Below, piece after piece: positions 10,700-23,000 of a DNA stretch of 64,000 bases. Both the position numbers and the translations under genes were made by a program. The notes beneath the pieces were generated by a model. The model ran no database searches. It worked only from the letters and a program-made list of their open reading frames with translations, and was not told the origin of the DNA. The first letter of the stretch is position 1, and each line of letters begins with the position of its first letter. Origin of the DNA: Macrobrachium rosenbergii (lineage: Eukaryota; Arthropoda; Malacostraca; Decapoda; Palaemonidae). The stretch is taken from assembly GCF_040412425.1 (NCBI RefSeq), contig NC_089761.1, forward strand, positions 23,418,144-23,482,143, read 5' to 3'.

Positions 10700-13430
10700 A
10701 TTTCCACTTAGCTGTCAAACATTCTCAAATTTTTAATGAACTTTCATCTCTAGTTCAAAAGCAAATTCTTTGTGCCATAGCAATGATCAAAAAGTAAAAT
10801 ATTTCAAAATACTGTAAATACTATCACTATGAATTCAATTGCAATACTACATAAATAAGCCACATTTCAAGACCCTCATACGACTCACCATCATGCTTTG
10901 CTCTGGATATGTGGAGGGGGACAGAGAATGGAAGAAAAATAAAGGAAATGCAGCTGGGACTATGGGGCATGACAAAGAACCATCATTATTTTACTAGTGT
11001 GCCATGCAAGGCTCACTGTAGGTGTCTCCCAGACTCAGATTTTGAGCAAAGTAAATACTGAATGCATGTATAATTGTCCATAACTACATCACTCTCCAAA
11101 TCCAAGTACTGTACTGTATTGTATTTCCTAATTACACAAGAAAAATTTTGAAAACTGAGGCTTTACGTTCAGGACCTGCCATTTGCAGCTGATCACTGTC
11201 AAAAGACATATTCTGTTATCGTTGACTGGAAAAACTACTTTTAAATACCATCCCAATTCAGTACACTGTACACTGTATTTAACTATAAGTACAGGAATAC
11301 ACTTCTAAGACTGGAACAAAAGCTAAATTACCAGTAATCTTCAAGGATCATTAAAAATCAAAGCACATTCAATTAATTTTTATTTTCTTTGCTTTATTTT
11401 CATCATATTTACAAGTTTTACAATATATTACACAAACTACAATGACACACCTGGGCATCTAAAAGATTCTTGGCAAACACTTAATAAGATACCATCAGGC
11501 ACTTGAACATAGAAACAATTCACTTTCAGCATCTGTAATGTGTAATAACGATAAAGATGACTTCTTGCCAAATGTCAAATCACCTCATGTTCACAACTTA
11601 TAAGTGTGAAAATAATCTCATACTAGTACTTACTCGCAGCAATTCAGTATGCTGCATTCAATACATCTGTTTCTGAGTCTTCAGTTTGTGTGTGCACAAA
11701 ACCCTAACATCTGTATATTCATACATCACTAAAACAAAATGACTAAACAAATATAGTTCAACTTGACACTTTGTAACTGGAGAGCAGTACTTTCACAGGA
11801 ATTTAGAAAACTATTAATTAGAGGGCTTTAAGATCTTTCAACTACTATTAAAATTTAAAACTACTTGAACTCACATCCCCATAACCTCTTCAACTGAAAA
11901 ATTCATTTTATGTCTTCACCTACTTTAATATAATTAGGAATAAAACTAATTTTAAATATACGTTAAGTAATATGGAAGTCAAGTTTAATATGCAAATATT
12001 CACCACAAATGTCACAAAAACCCAATATACAACTCTCCTAATCTTATCTTAAAATAAATGAGGCTTCCCAAGGACTTCCCATTCACTTGGAGGACTGTAG
12101 GAAGACAGGTGGTGAAGCTGTAAATGGAACTGGTTCTTCAAAGTAATAACATTTTGAAACAATAGCTAGGTAATTTCTATTTAAATATGTGCCTAAATTA
12201 TTAATAAAACCAAATTAATGGATGATAAATTTCCCTGTATCACCAATGACTTACTGGTTCACAAGAATACCATAACATAAACTAAATGAGATTACCCAAG
12301 TATTATAAACAGATGCTCTATGACCTGTTGACTGTAAAGAATATCAGAAATAAGATGGTGCAACATTTTGTACACAGCTGGATGAGGTAAAACACAGTTT
12401 GAAAAAATTTCAGACTGAATAATAAGCCATTTTACAAGCTTAATAAAGAAAGATATCTCACTGGTCTTACACCTGAAACACTATACAGTATTCTAAAAAC
12501 TGAGAGGCCATTCACTTCAACTTGACTTCTACAAGACTAGCTGATTCATGTAAATGTGGTTACTTAAACCATGCCAAGCTCCAAAAATCCTCAATTTTTA
12601 GTGATTAAAACTCTGATTCATAAAAAATAAATAAAACAACCTATACATTCAACAACACTGAATTAAAGGTACCATATATTATTCAATGTAAGACCTTTCG
12701 CTTTATCATTTATTTCAAGAGTACAATGTACACATAAAAGGGGTAAAGTCAAAAGGTAATTAGTACCGAATAATCCTAACACCAGTCACTATATTCTTTA
12801 AAATCTACTCATGAAACTGCTCATTGTACTGTCTTAAAACAAAAAGGTGCCACTGTGTCAGCCTCCATTTTCATCGTAAAAATTAATCCAAGTCTTGAAT
12901 AACATTACTTGGCATAACTTCAGATCAGTACCTTCAGCTAATTTTTGTGCCAAATTCTGATATGAACAAAGATACTTATGAGGTTAATGACTGAAAAAAT
13001 GTTTTGGATGGACGGACAAACAGACAGAGGCATCTGCTATCCCTTAAGTGTTTCACAGAGGGAGGTAAAAATAAGCAAAATGGGTATGGAAAAATAATTT
13101 CAAAATAGCAACATTCTCCTACTTTCTGTTCCCTCTTTGAACCACTATATTGTATGTAGGAAATTATGCAATGTACTTAATTGTGCATTATAAAATACAC
13201 AAAGTCCTATTATTCTGTAACTGTGACCTGAAAATTCTTGTTCACAGGCCTTGCTAAACTACATAATAATATCTATCTGAGAAAGAAATCAAATCTGACA
13301 TTTCACCTCTCCCTTCATTGTTGTAAAAGATACAAAAATAAAGTCTGCTACATTATGAATGTTATGTTTCTGCTCATTCTGTTTTGTTCTAGTCAAAAGA
13401 ATGTGTGATACAGCAAAAACACTATCTTGG
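10700..13430. other. Unassigned AT-rich sequence downstream of ABHD11
   Basis: No ORF or repeat is recognised. It may include distal 3' untranslated sequence of ABHD11, because minus-strand AATAAA motifs occur near 12710 and 11390, but nothing in the sequence fixes the transcript end. Confidence 0.4.
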
Positions 13431-13433
13431 TTA

Positions 13434-13439
13434 TTTATT
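13434..13439 (-). terminator. Candidate ABHD11 polyadenylation signal
   Basis: First AATAAA found on the minus strand downstream of the ABHD11 stop (13938), implying a 3' UTR of about 500 nt. More distal AATAAA motifs exist, so the call is tentative. Confidence 0.3.
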
Positions 13440-13937
13440 CTAGCAACATTACCACAACATACTGGTTATGATAAATCCTTTAGTTTACAAAAGCTACAAC
13501 AGCAATATGAATATCCCACAGCCATTAGAAGTACTGTATTTACATCATAATCATGACAAAATTATGACTATTAAGTACTTTAATCAAGCAACTGTGTAAA
13601 AATAGTGAGTAATAATAGTGTGTGCTAGGGCTGACCAATGACAGGAAATTGTGTGAAAACAGACCCAAAACTTACACAGGCAACACTTGGAACCAAAGAC
13701 TTAAAACCAAGATGGTGCAACAAAAAATTCAAAACAAATGCAACAAATTATAAAATGACTAATCGCAACAATTAACGAAAAATTAGGTAGACATTACCCG
13801 TATCTATATAAAAGAATCTCTGACAATGTTAAAATACTAACAAACGCTTGTCATCTTCAGCATCTGAACGTAATAATCCCATTTTTCTTCAATAACAAGC
13901 ACCTTTTATCAGAAAAAAAACTACTAAAGATTCAAGT

Positions 13938-14073
13938 TCATCCTTGTATTAAAGGCACCAGAAGATTAAGAAATTCTTGCGGCTTGTCTGCATGTAACCA
14001 GTGACCCGCACCATCCAAGTAGTGGAATGTGGCAGCAGGAAACAAATCCAGAATTGCATCCTCATCCTCAGGT
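13938..14073 (-). CDS. ABHD11 last coding exon
   Basis: 136 bp. Acceptor TTACAG at 14074-14075, stop TGA at 13938-13940. It encodes PEDEDAILDLFP, then GAGHWLHADKPQEF with the catalytic His, and ends LIQG. It sits 7.1 kb from the previous exon, yet the split Arg codon is restored exactly. Confidence 0.92.
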
Positions 14074-17000
14074 CTGTAATGAAGAGGTACCACATAAAAC
14101 TTTTAACAAAGTTTTATTCCACTTGTTAGCAAACTAGGTGAGTTACAGCCATAACTGAAGGCTAATTACAAATTCGACTGTTATGTAGTTCTAATACAGC
14201 AGGATGTGTACTCAGCAAGGTAATACTGTACAGCACAGTATTTGTTCAGGAGGTGCACTTAGAAAAATTAAAGAATAGTAATCTCTTTTTAGTCACAAAG
14301 TCTAAGTGAAGTAATTTGCTACCACCAACACCTTCAAAAAAAGCAGTTTTACTGCAAATCCAAGAGAGAGTATTTAAGTAAATCATCAAATACCAGACAT
14401 TTCTCCTTTCCACTAAAACAGGCTGCAATTTGCTTTGTATTTATGTACAGTACAATGATACAATGGAGTCAAATGAAGATACTTTTGTTTTTTCATTAGA
14501 TATCACCTTCACCATAGACCAAAATAAAAGACTTTAGACGACAAAGAAATCACTAGTTTTCCATTTCAGAAGCTAGTATAAATGTGGTGTCAAGAGCAAA
14601 CAATGCTGTTAGCTTTTGTCCATTCCTCCAATTTTTTAAGACTTCTTTAAGCAGTTGTACAAAAAAACTGTTGCTATTCCTGGTAAAAAAATGTAGTAGT
14701 GTCCATTAATGATTTCGTCCTAGTTAATTCTCAGAGTATAAGACACTAAGTGACTATTATCTATCAAGCCAAAAGAAATAAGGAAAAATTATTCCAGCTA
14801 ATGATCGACAACTTCAATTCGATGTCTTCAAAAGTGACTGAATCAAACTGAGGAATCAAGCTAGTGCAATTCAAGATGCTCTTACCAAAATGACGAGTCA
14901 TGTTTCATTTCCACTAAAAGTCCCTTATTTTTCTCAAGAATCACCTGAATATAGGATTTCTTCTATATCCTTATCCAGCTGCAAAGCAACATCAGCTCCT
15001 TTTCCAATTTCTGCCATGCATTCCTCAAGTTTCGTCTTCTCAGACACTTTCTCCTCTTTATCAAAGACTTTTTACTCATTTTTTCATAAGCATGTTAAAG
15101 ACAAAGACTCATCCTCCATACATATTCTAACTTCCCTTTCATCCCAGATATCTTCAGTTGTTTGCATTCAATAAGAAAGCTTTCTTCCAAATCTTTGGAC
15201 TATACTGGAGAATGAATAATTCCAATATCACAATTCCATAATGGTGAGTGCTATTTTATATCTAGTGTTAATTCTATTTCTACTTTTCTCCTCTGTGATG
15301 AAATCAAACCTGTTTCCTGTTAATATTTTATACATAAAAATTAATTAAAACTTGCCTTATAAAAATTACACAATTTGACATGTCCAGCATTATTGTCCTT
15401 CAACTTTTTCCTTATCTAAAAAATCTAAACAATTAAATATATGTATCCATGCATAACTATGGATTTGTTTCTCCATTTCAAGACTCGTGCTACTATGAGT
15501 ATTTTTTAATATTGGATGTACTGTATTCTTATGTCACCCACGTGTCTGGAAAGTTGCATTGATAATTAGGCTGCTGCTGCTGCTGCTTCCACTTCATTCC
15601 CCAAACTAGAATTAAAAGTAATTTGTACATTTGATGAAAATTATTTTGCCTTTAGAAATTTCGCTAATCCAGGTAGCCTTGCTCTTCTTCTAAATTGTGA
15701 TCACCAACCTTCCAAATTATTCAGGGTGACCACCATTTCCTTTACCTTTCTTTTGTCATTTTTTCTTAGGACTGGAGCAGATAAGGGCATCTGGTTTCTC
15801 ATTCCAATGGCATCCACAAAAATAGAAATGCTGTGCAATTATTGGCCACATACAAAATCTTATTAGGATATGCTTATTTTCACTAACATAAAACAAGGAT
15901 CAAGATACAAAAAAAACCATAATGCTGTCCTATGTTATGTTGAGACCACATAAATTGCTGCAAAAGCAAGCCAGCAAGCAAGAATAGCTGTTATAACTTC
16001 CCACTTCCCCACACAAAACAACGAAGAAATAATAATATTTAATTTTTCAGAGTGCCATACCTGTTATTTCAGTCTGGATGGTCTAACAAAATGCAGGACG
16101 AGCATTTTGTTTTGTGTAATATGCTATACATTTGTTTTATACTAAACACCAGTAGCTGCCTTACACCTCAGGAGTATATCTATGATCAACATGCTCTCAA
16201 CAAGATATACCACTTGTTTCAACCATCACCCAAATGCTCTTATTTTAACTGCAGTTATACCTTGAATTTGTGACTCACTCTTTTATTACCTGAATTGGAA
16301 TATCTCACTGTTCATCCAAGTTAGGAGCATAGATTCAGTAAACTCTGTCTGTAATGTGATCCATCCTACACCTTTCATACGAGGTCAACCTATTTAAAGA
16401 ACTCTAAAAAATCTAAAATCATTAATCCTAAAATTTCCAAGGATCAAGTTTTCATTCCTTCCTTCACAAGATATCTTTTAATTAGCTCTTTTTATCAGCT
16501 TATTCCATTTCTTTTCCAATTCTATATCCATTCTTTCAAATTCTCATGTCACTCTGAAAGGTTGTTATCTGTTACCTAGTTTTTTTAATTTGGACTTGGA
16601 AATCAATATAAAGTTCATAGGCTCAATAATCTGTCAATAATAATAACAATAATATGGGCACCGTGGCAGAGTGGTTTAGTTCATAGATGGACTGGTTAAG
16701 CAACATTGGGGCTGGTCAGTTGTTGGATGGGTGACTGCTCTCCTCGGCATTGATTCCTTGGGAAAGGATCTTTACCTTAATTTCCTCAGTCTACTCAGCT
16801 GTAAATGAGTACCTATTCTCAATGAGGTAGGGTCCAGCTATGGGTTAAATAGCAAAACTCAGCAAAGATGGAAAGAAACGAAAGAATAAACGACAATGAC
16901 GTAAATGGAACCTCTGGCAACAGAGGAGCTTCATCCGGCAGCCAGGTATGCAACCCAATCAACGGGGAGGACGGTCAGGTACTTGGAGGTCGTCATCCAG

Positions 17001-20000
17001 CAACTGACCACCACAACGACAGTAACCAGCAACCAGAGACTCGAGCTACAGGGGCAAACCAGAAGAAGAAATGGACAAGAGAAGAAAATAAGGAAATATG
17101 GAGATGCTACATCAGAAGCAACCCAACAGAAAGAGGATACAGAAGAAGACTGGTCAACATCTGGAATGAGAAAAATAACACCCCTTAAACGGAACAGAGG
17201 CAGGCAGACCAAGTAAGGAACATAAAGAAAAATAACTGGCTCTCCACAACAGAAAGAGAGGAACCGGAAAGAGAAATAACACCCAGCAATGAAGGACAAG
17301 AAGACGAACCAAGAGACGATGACACAGAAAACAACAGGAATGATGAGCTACCAAACAATGACACACGAGGAAATACCGAAGATATAACAGAGAGCTCGGA
17401 ATGGGTGGAAAAGATGAGACAATGGATGAAGCCAGATACAAAAAGAACACAGATCCCCTCCAAGAAAGCCTACAACACAAAGAAACTAAGGGAAAAAAAA
17501 AGGCAAGTTAATGAAATAATGTGACTAATCCGCACCACCAGTATCACAGAAACAAATAACCTGGCATATGCAGGAGCAAGACTAGTAGTAGAAGTCATGG
17601 GGATACAAATACCAACACCATCACAACCAACCCAACAGAAACCAAACAGCAACCGCCTTGGAAAAGGTGCCTGGAAAAACAAATCATGGTGATGAGATCT
17701 GGCTTGAGTAAACTGAAAGAGATGGTGGAAAAGAGGCTAAGAAGCAAGAAAAAAAGAGTTAGAAACTGAATGAGAAATATAAAGTACAGGAGAAGGGACT
17801 AAACAACACAACAGAAGATATAAAACAGAGGCTTAGAGCCAAAGCACATGAGCTCCAACAGTACATGAACAAGAATAAAGGATACCAACAGAACCAAACT
17901 CTTCGGAACCAACCAAAAAAGACTATACAGCCAACTAAGAGGGGAAGACAACACCAGGAAATTCCTGAAGCCAAACCAAGTAAGAGACTCTGGGAAAACA
18001 TATGGAGCAATTGGGTATCACACAACAAACATGCAACATGGCTCCAGGAAACGAAGGCAGAAGAAATTGGGAGAAAAAAAAAAAAAAATTTACCGAGATC
18101 ACGACAAACACAGTCAGACATCAAATAAAGAAAATGCCCAACTGGAAAGCCCCAGGTCTCAATGAAGTCCATGAATACTGGCTCAAAAATTTCAAGAGCC
18201 TACACCCACAAATAGTAGAACAACTCCAGCATTGTATCACAAACCACCATGCACTCAAATGGATGACCACACAGAGAACATCCTTAGTACAGAAAGACAA
18301 GAACAAGGGAAATATAGCAAGTAACCACAGGCCTATCACCTGCCTACCAATAATGTGGAAGTTACTAACAGGTATCACCAGTGAAAGGCTATATAACTAC
18401 GTAAAGGATACAAACAAACATCCCCCACCAACAAAAAAGCTGCAGAAGGAAGTGTAGGGGCACAAAAGGCCAATTCCTAATAGACAAAATGGTAATGAAG
18501 AATAGTAAGAGAATGAGAACCTACCTAAGCATGGCATGGATTGACTACAAGAAAGCCTTCGACATGATACCGCACACGTGCTAATAGAATGCCTGAAAAT
18601 ATATGGGGCAGAGGAAAACACGATCAGCTTCCTGAAAAATACAATGCACAACTGAAATACGGTACTTACAAGCTCTGTGATAAGACTAGCAAAGGTTAAC
18701 ATCAGAAGAGGGATCTTTCAAAGCAACTCACTTCCCCACTACTCTTCATAGTAGCCATGATTCCCATGACAAAAGTACTGCAGAAGATGGATGCTGGGTA
18801 CCAACTCAAGAAAGGAGGCAACAGAATTAACCATCAAATGAGGCAACAGAATTAACCATCTGATGTTCATGGACAACATCAAGCTGTATGGTAAGAGCAT
18901 CAAGGAAATAGATACCCTAATCCAGACTGTAAGGATTGTATCTGGGGACATCAGGATGGAGTTTGGAATAGAAAATTGCACCTTGTCAACATACAAAAAG
19001 GCAGAGTAACAAGGACTGAAGGGATAAAGCTACCAGACGGGAATAGCATCAAGCACATAGATGAAACAGGATACAAATACCTGGGGATAATAGAAGGCGA
19101 GGATATAAAACACCAAGAGATGAAGGATATGATCAGGAAAGAACATATGCAGAGACTTAAGGTGATACTCAAGTCAAAACTCAACACTGGAAACATGATG
19201 AGCCATAAACACATGGGCAGTACCAGTAATCAGATATAGTGCAGGAATAGTGGAATGGACAAAGGCTGAACTCTGCAGCATAGACCAGAAAACTAGAAAA
19301 CACATGACAATACACAAAGCACTACACCCAAGAGCAAATACAGACAGACTATACATAACATGAAAGGAAGGGTGAGAGAGGGCTACTACGCATAGAGGAC
19401 TGCGTCAACATCAAGAGCAGAGCACTGGGGCAATCTCTGAAAACCACTGAAGACGAGTGGCTAAGGAATGCATGGGAAGAAGGCCTGATAAAAGTAGACG
19501 AAGACCCAGAAATATAGACAAAAGAATGAAAAACAGAACAGAGGAATGGCACAATAAACCAATGCACGGACAGTGCATGAGACAGACAAAAGAACTGGCC
19601 AGCGATGAAACATGGCAATGGCTACAGAGGGGAGAACTCAAGAAGGAAACAGAAGGAATGCTAACAGCGGCACAAGATCAGGCCCTAAGAACCAGATATG
19701 TCCAAAGAACAATAGATGGAAATAACATCTCACCCATATGCAGGAAGTGCAATACAAAAGATGAGACCACAAACCACATAGCAAGCGAATGTCCGGTGCT
19801 TGCACAGAACCAGTACAAAAAGAGGCATGATTCAGTAGCATAAGCCCTCCACTGGAGCCTGTGCAACAAACACCAGCTAGCTTGCATAAGTAAGTGGTAC
19901 GAACACCAACCTGAGGGAGTGACAGAAAACGATCAAACAAAGATCCTCTGGGACTATGGTATCAGAACACATAGGGTGATACGTAACAATAGACCAGACG

Positions 20001-23000
20001 TGATGTTGATTGACAAAATCAAGAAGAAAGTATCACTCATTGATTTTGCAATACCATGGGACACCAGAGTAGATGAAAAAAATTGATAAGTATCAATCGA
20101 AATAAGAAGGATATGGAATATGCCAGTGGAAATTGTACCCATAATCACAGGAACACTAGGCAGGATCCCAAGATCCCTGAAAAGGAATCTGGAAAAACTA
20201 GATGCAGAAGTAGTTCCAGGATTCATGCAGAAAAGTGTCCTATTAGAAACAGCGCACATAGTGAGAAAAGTGATGGACTCCTAAGGAGGCAGGATGCAAC
20301 CCGGAACGCCACACTATAAAACCCACCCAGTCGAATAGGATGACTGTGATAGAAAAAAAACTAATAATAATAATAATAATAATATATACATCTTACAGAG
20401 AACATGGTAAGTCAGCATGAGTCTACCTATCATGTTTAGTTCTTGTTCAATAATCTGTCCTTACAGATACATAACAGTTCCGAATAATAACATCAGTATC
20501 ATCATCATCTTGGAAAGAGCATGGTAAGTCAACAAGAGCCTACCTATCATGTTTAGTTGTTGTTTACACATTTTATCCAAACCTGAGTACATATGCAACT
20601 TGCCTATCCTTGTGGGAATCATGGTACACAAATTTTGGGGGATTGCCTATGGTTACTTTTTACCATGTTGCTTCCAAACCTGTTAGATCTCAGCTTGTGC
20701 TGAATACATTAATTTGCTTATGCTCTACATACTAGGTCACATCTCACTGCTTCAAATATTCCTCCCAAGCAATGGATACCTTGATTGTTTTATGTAGCAA
20801 ACTAAAAGTGCAAATTTGTCAAAAACAGCACAGGAATCATGCCCTTACCTATTACATGTTCTGATTGCTCCTTTTTCCTTTCATTTGTAAAGTGCAACAT
20901 TTTGTACAGTATACCTATATTCTCCAATTCCCAACTAATTAAATACTGTACTGAGTCTTAGTACCTCTGAAGAAACAGAACTGCTTGCTTGTAAGAAAAT
21001 TCCATTTCTCTTAGGAGGGGATATTTTCTCACTACCACCACCACCACCACCACCATCATCAATTATCATCATCATCATCAAAGTAGTTATACCAAGTGTC
21101 TTGAAACACATGAAAGGGTTAACCTCATACAATCAGAAATAAACAAGAATGAATTGTGCAAATTACAAGCAATCTACTAAATCTAAGCACATTATGCATT
21201 CACTTACCTTACATAGTCTGATAAGCTGCCTGCAATGAATGCAGTTTCCCCCTCAAACACAGTTCTGGTAGGAATTTTAAACGTTGATATGTGAGGGTTA
21301 AAATTCTTGGCAATAGAATCTATATTGACACGCCAGCTATAACCTGTCCCTGTGTGAACCAAATTGGTGAGCAGGAACTGACGAATACCTCTCTCCTGTG
21401 GAAATTAATTACTTTGTATGACTAACAAAAAATTCTTCAAAATACTCCAAATTACTGTTCAATATTTTTATATATTATAAAAACTCATTTTGTGGCTCTT
21501 CAACCATAAATTAAATAGCAAAGAAGCCAAATAACAAGCAGAGAGAATGATAAATGTTAAGTCTTAAAACAGAAAATGCTCACAGTTCACTGAATCATAG
21601 TAATATATTAAAGTAAACCTCCTATTTCATTATGCCTGACAAACACTTCAAAGCAACAAGCAAAATGTACTTCGGATGGACATAATCCCTTCTAAACTGA
21701 ACTTTTCAAAATACCTGTACTGACAAACAATCATACTCTATGTTTAACTATGCTATCAAAGTAAAGTAAAATATAGACTATTGTATCTAAAGTATGACAA
21801 TTTCAGGACAATGTACTATCCAACAATTGGTTCCCGAGATTTTTCATAAATACAGAATACAGTATTATTATGCATGCAGTAATTCAATGTCATTGAATCT
21901 AAGAAGTCATTAAATTTTGTATTTTACGCATTTTAGCAACATTTGGTGCTTTTAGAAATGACTACAGAAAAATACAGGATGTACCTGTATGAGGCCACAA
22001 TAAATCCTGAGAAACTGTATGATAGTCAGACAGGAAGTATTTAAACCGAAGAATCTTCAGTATGGATCCCAATTAATCCATGGCTCAAAGTGACTCTCTT
22101 CAGTAAACAATAAAATGCAATGCAACAACAATTATGGGACACATACCTGTACAACTGTTGAAAGCAATTCATCTACATATGCTCTTGCTTGGGGCATGTT
22201 TAAATCAGGAGGAACTTGCACTCTTCTCATTATTTCAACAAATAATGGAAGGGATGATATACTGCTTGATGTGCTCAGTGGAGAGATGTCCAATACGATT
22301 AGTTTCTCAACAATGCTGGGCTGAAAATAATTACCCCTTTAAATTTAATAACAGCAAAGTCTTAAAGATTATCTTGAAAATTTCAAACTCCAATGATGCA
22401 ACTGATATTTTTATAAAAAACAGCATCTCCTGCAGGTATCTGTATCATAACTGAATGTCAAACACTCATTTGCTCGGCTCATATAATGTTATGTAAGTTG
22501 AAATACATATAATAAATGTTAGCAAACAAGTAAACCTTATATAAAATAATTTTTCACTCATACCACATGCAAGATACCAACATGTAAATCAAGTTATTAA
22601 AATATGAAGAACAGAAAGCAAACTGCTACCTTCTTTGGCATCAAATATAATAGAAGTTATTCAAAACTGATGTCCTTCATCATGCTTTGTTATGCCTACA
22701 CTTGAATAAAAACTGTAAAAAGTATGTTTCACATCAGTAACTTTCATAAATCTAGTGGCTATGATACAACAACTACAATTGTTTAATTGGCTGTTTTGCT
22801 GCAACCTTGCTAGCAAACCTAGATATTCTCAGAAATTCAAAAAACCAAAATATCTGATAGAGCTCACTCCTTTATCACTAGTTTTGTCAAAAAATGAGTC
22901 AAAAGCAAGCTCTAACAGTATGTACAGAACAACGCACACTGTATATACCATCCCGCTAGCAATCACTCCTCTTTGCTCCAAAAGAAAGCTCATAAGATAC

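Larger units (their letters stand above)
16654..20383 (+). mobile_element. Dong/R4-like LINE with restriction-like endonuclease, nearly full length, inactive
   Basis: About 3.7 kb lying inside TAA-type sequence: (AAT/AAC)n to the left (16635-16653) and (TAA)n at the 3' end (20362-20383). The order of parts is a 5' region with 5S-rRNA-like sequence, an N-terminal Myb-like motif (KKKWTREENKEIWRCYI, about 17063-17115), reverse transcriptase blocks (NHRPITCLP about 18331, YKKAFDMIP about 18548, FMDN 18866-18877), a C-x2-C-x8-H-x4-C zinc knuckle (19739-19793), and a restriction-like endonuclease signature RPD...LID (19992-20043). This order is diagnostic of the R2/R4/Dong/NeSL group, and Dong is known from TAA repeats in silkworm. 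Many frameshifts and stops break the frame. It lies antisense to ABHD11, inside its intron. Confidence 0.85.

Noticed and set aside
16661..16745. Possible functional tRNA gene
   Set aside because: Only an A-box-like word is present. There is no B box, anticodon arm or cloverleaf, and the following sequence is 5S-like.
17154..17480. Minus-strand Cys/Ser/Leu-rich ORFs across 16.9-19.9 kb
   Set aside because: Antisense shadows of the A-rich LINE coding strand.
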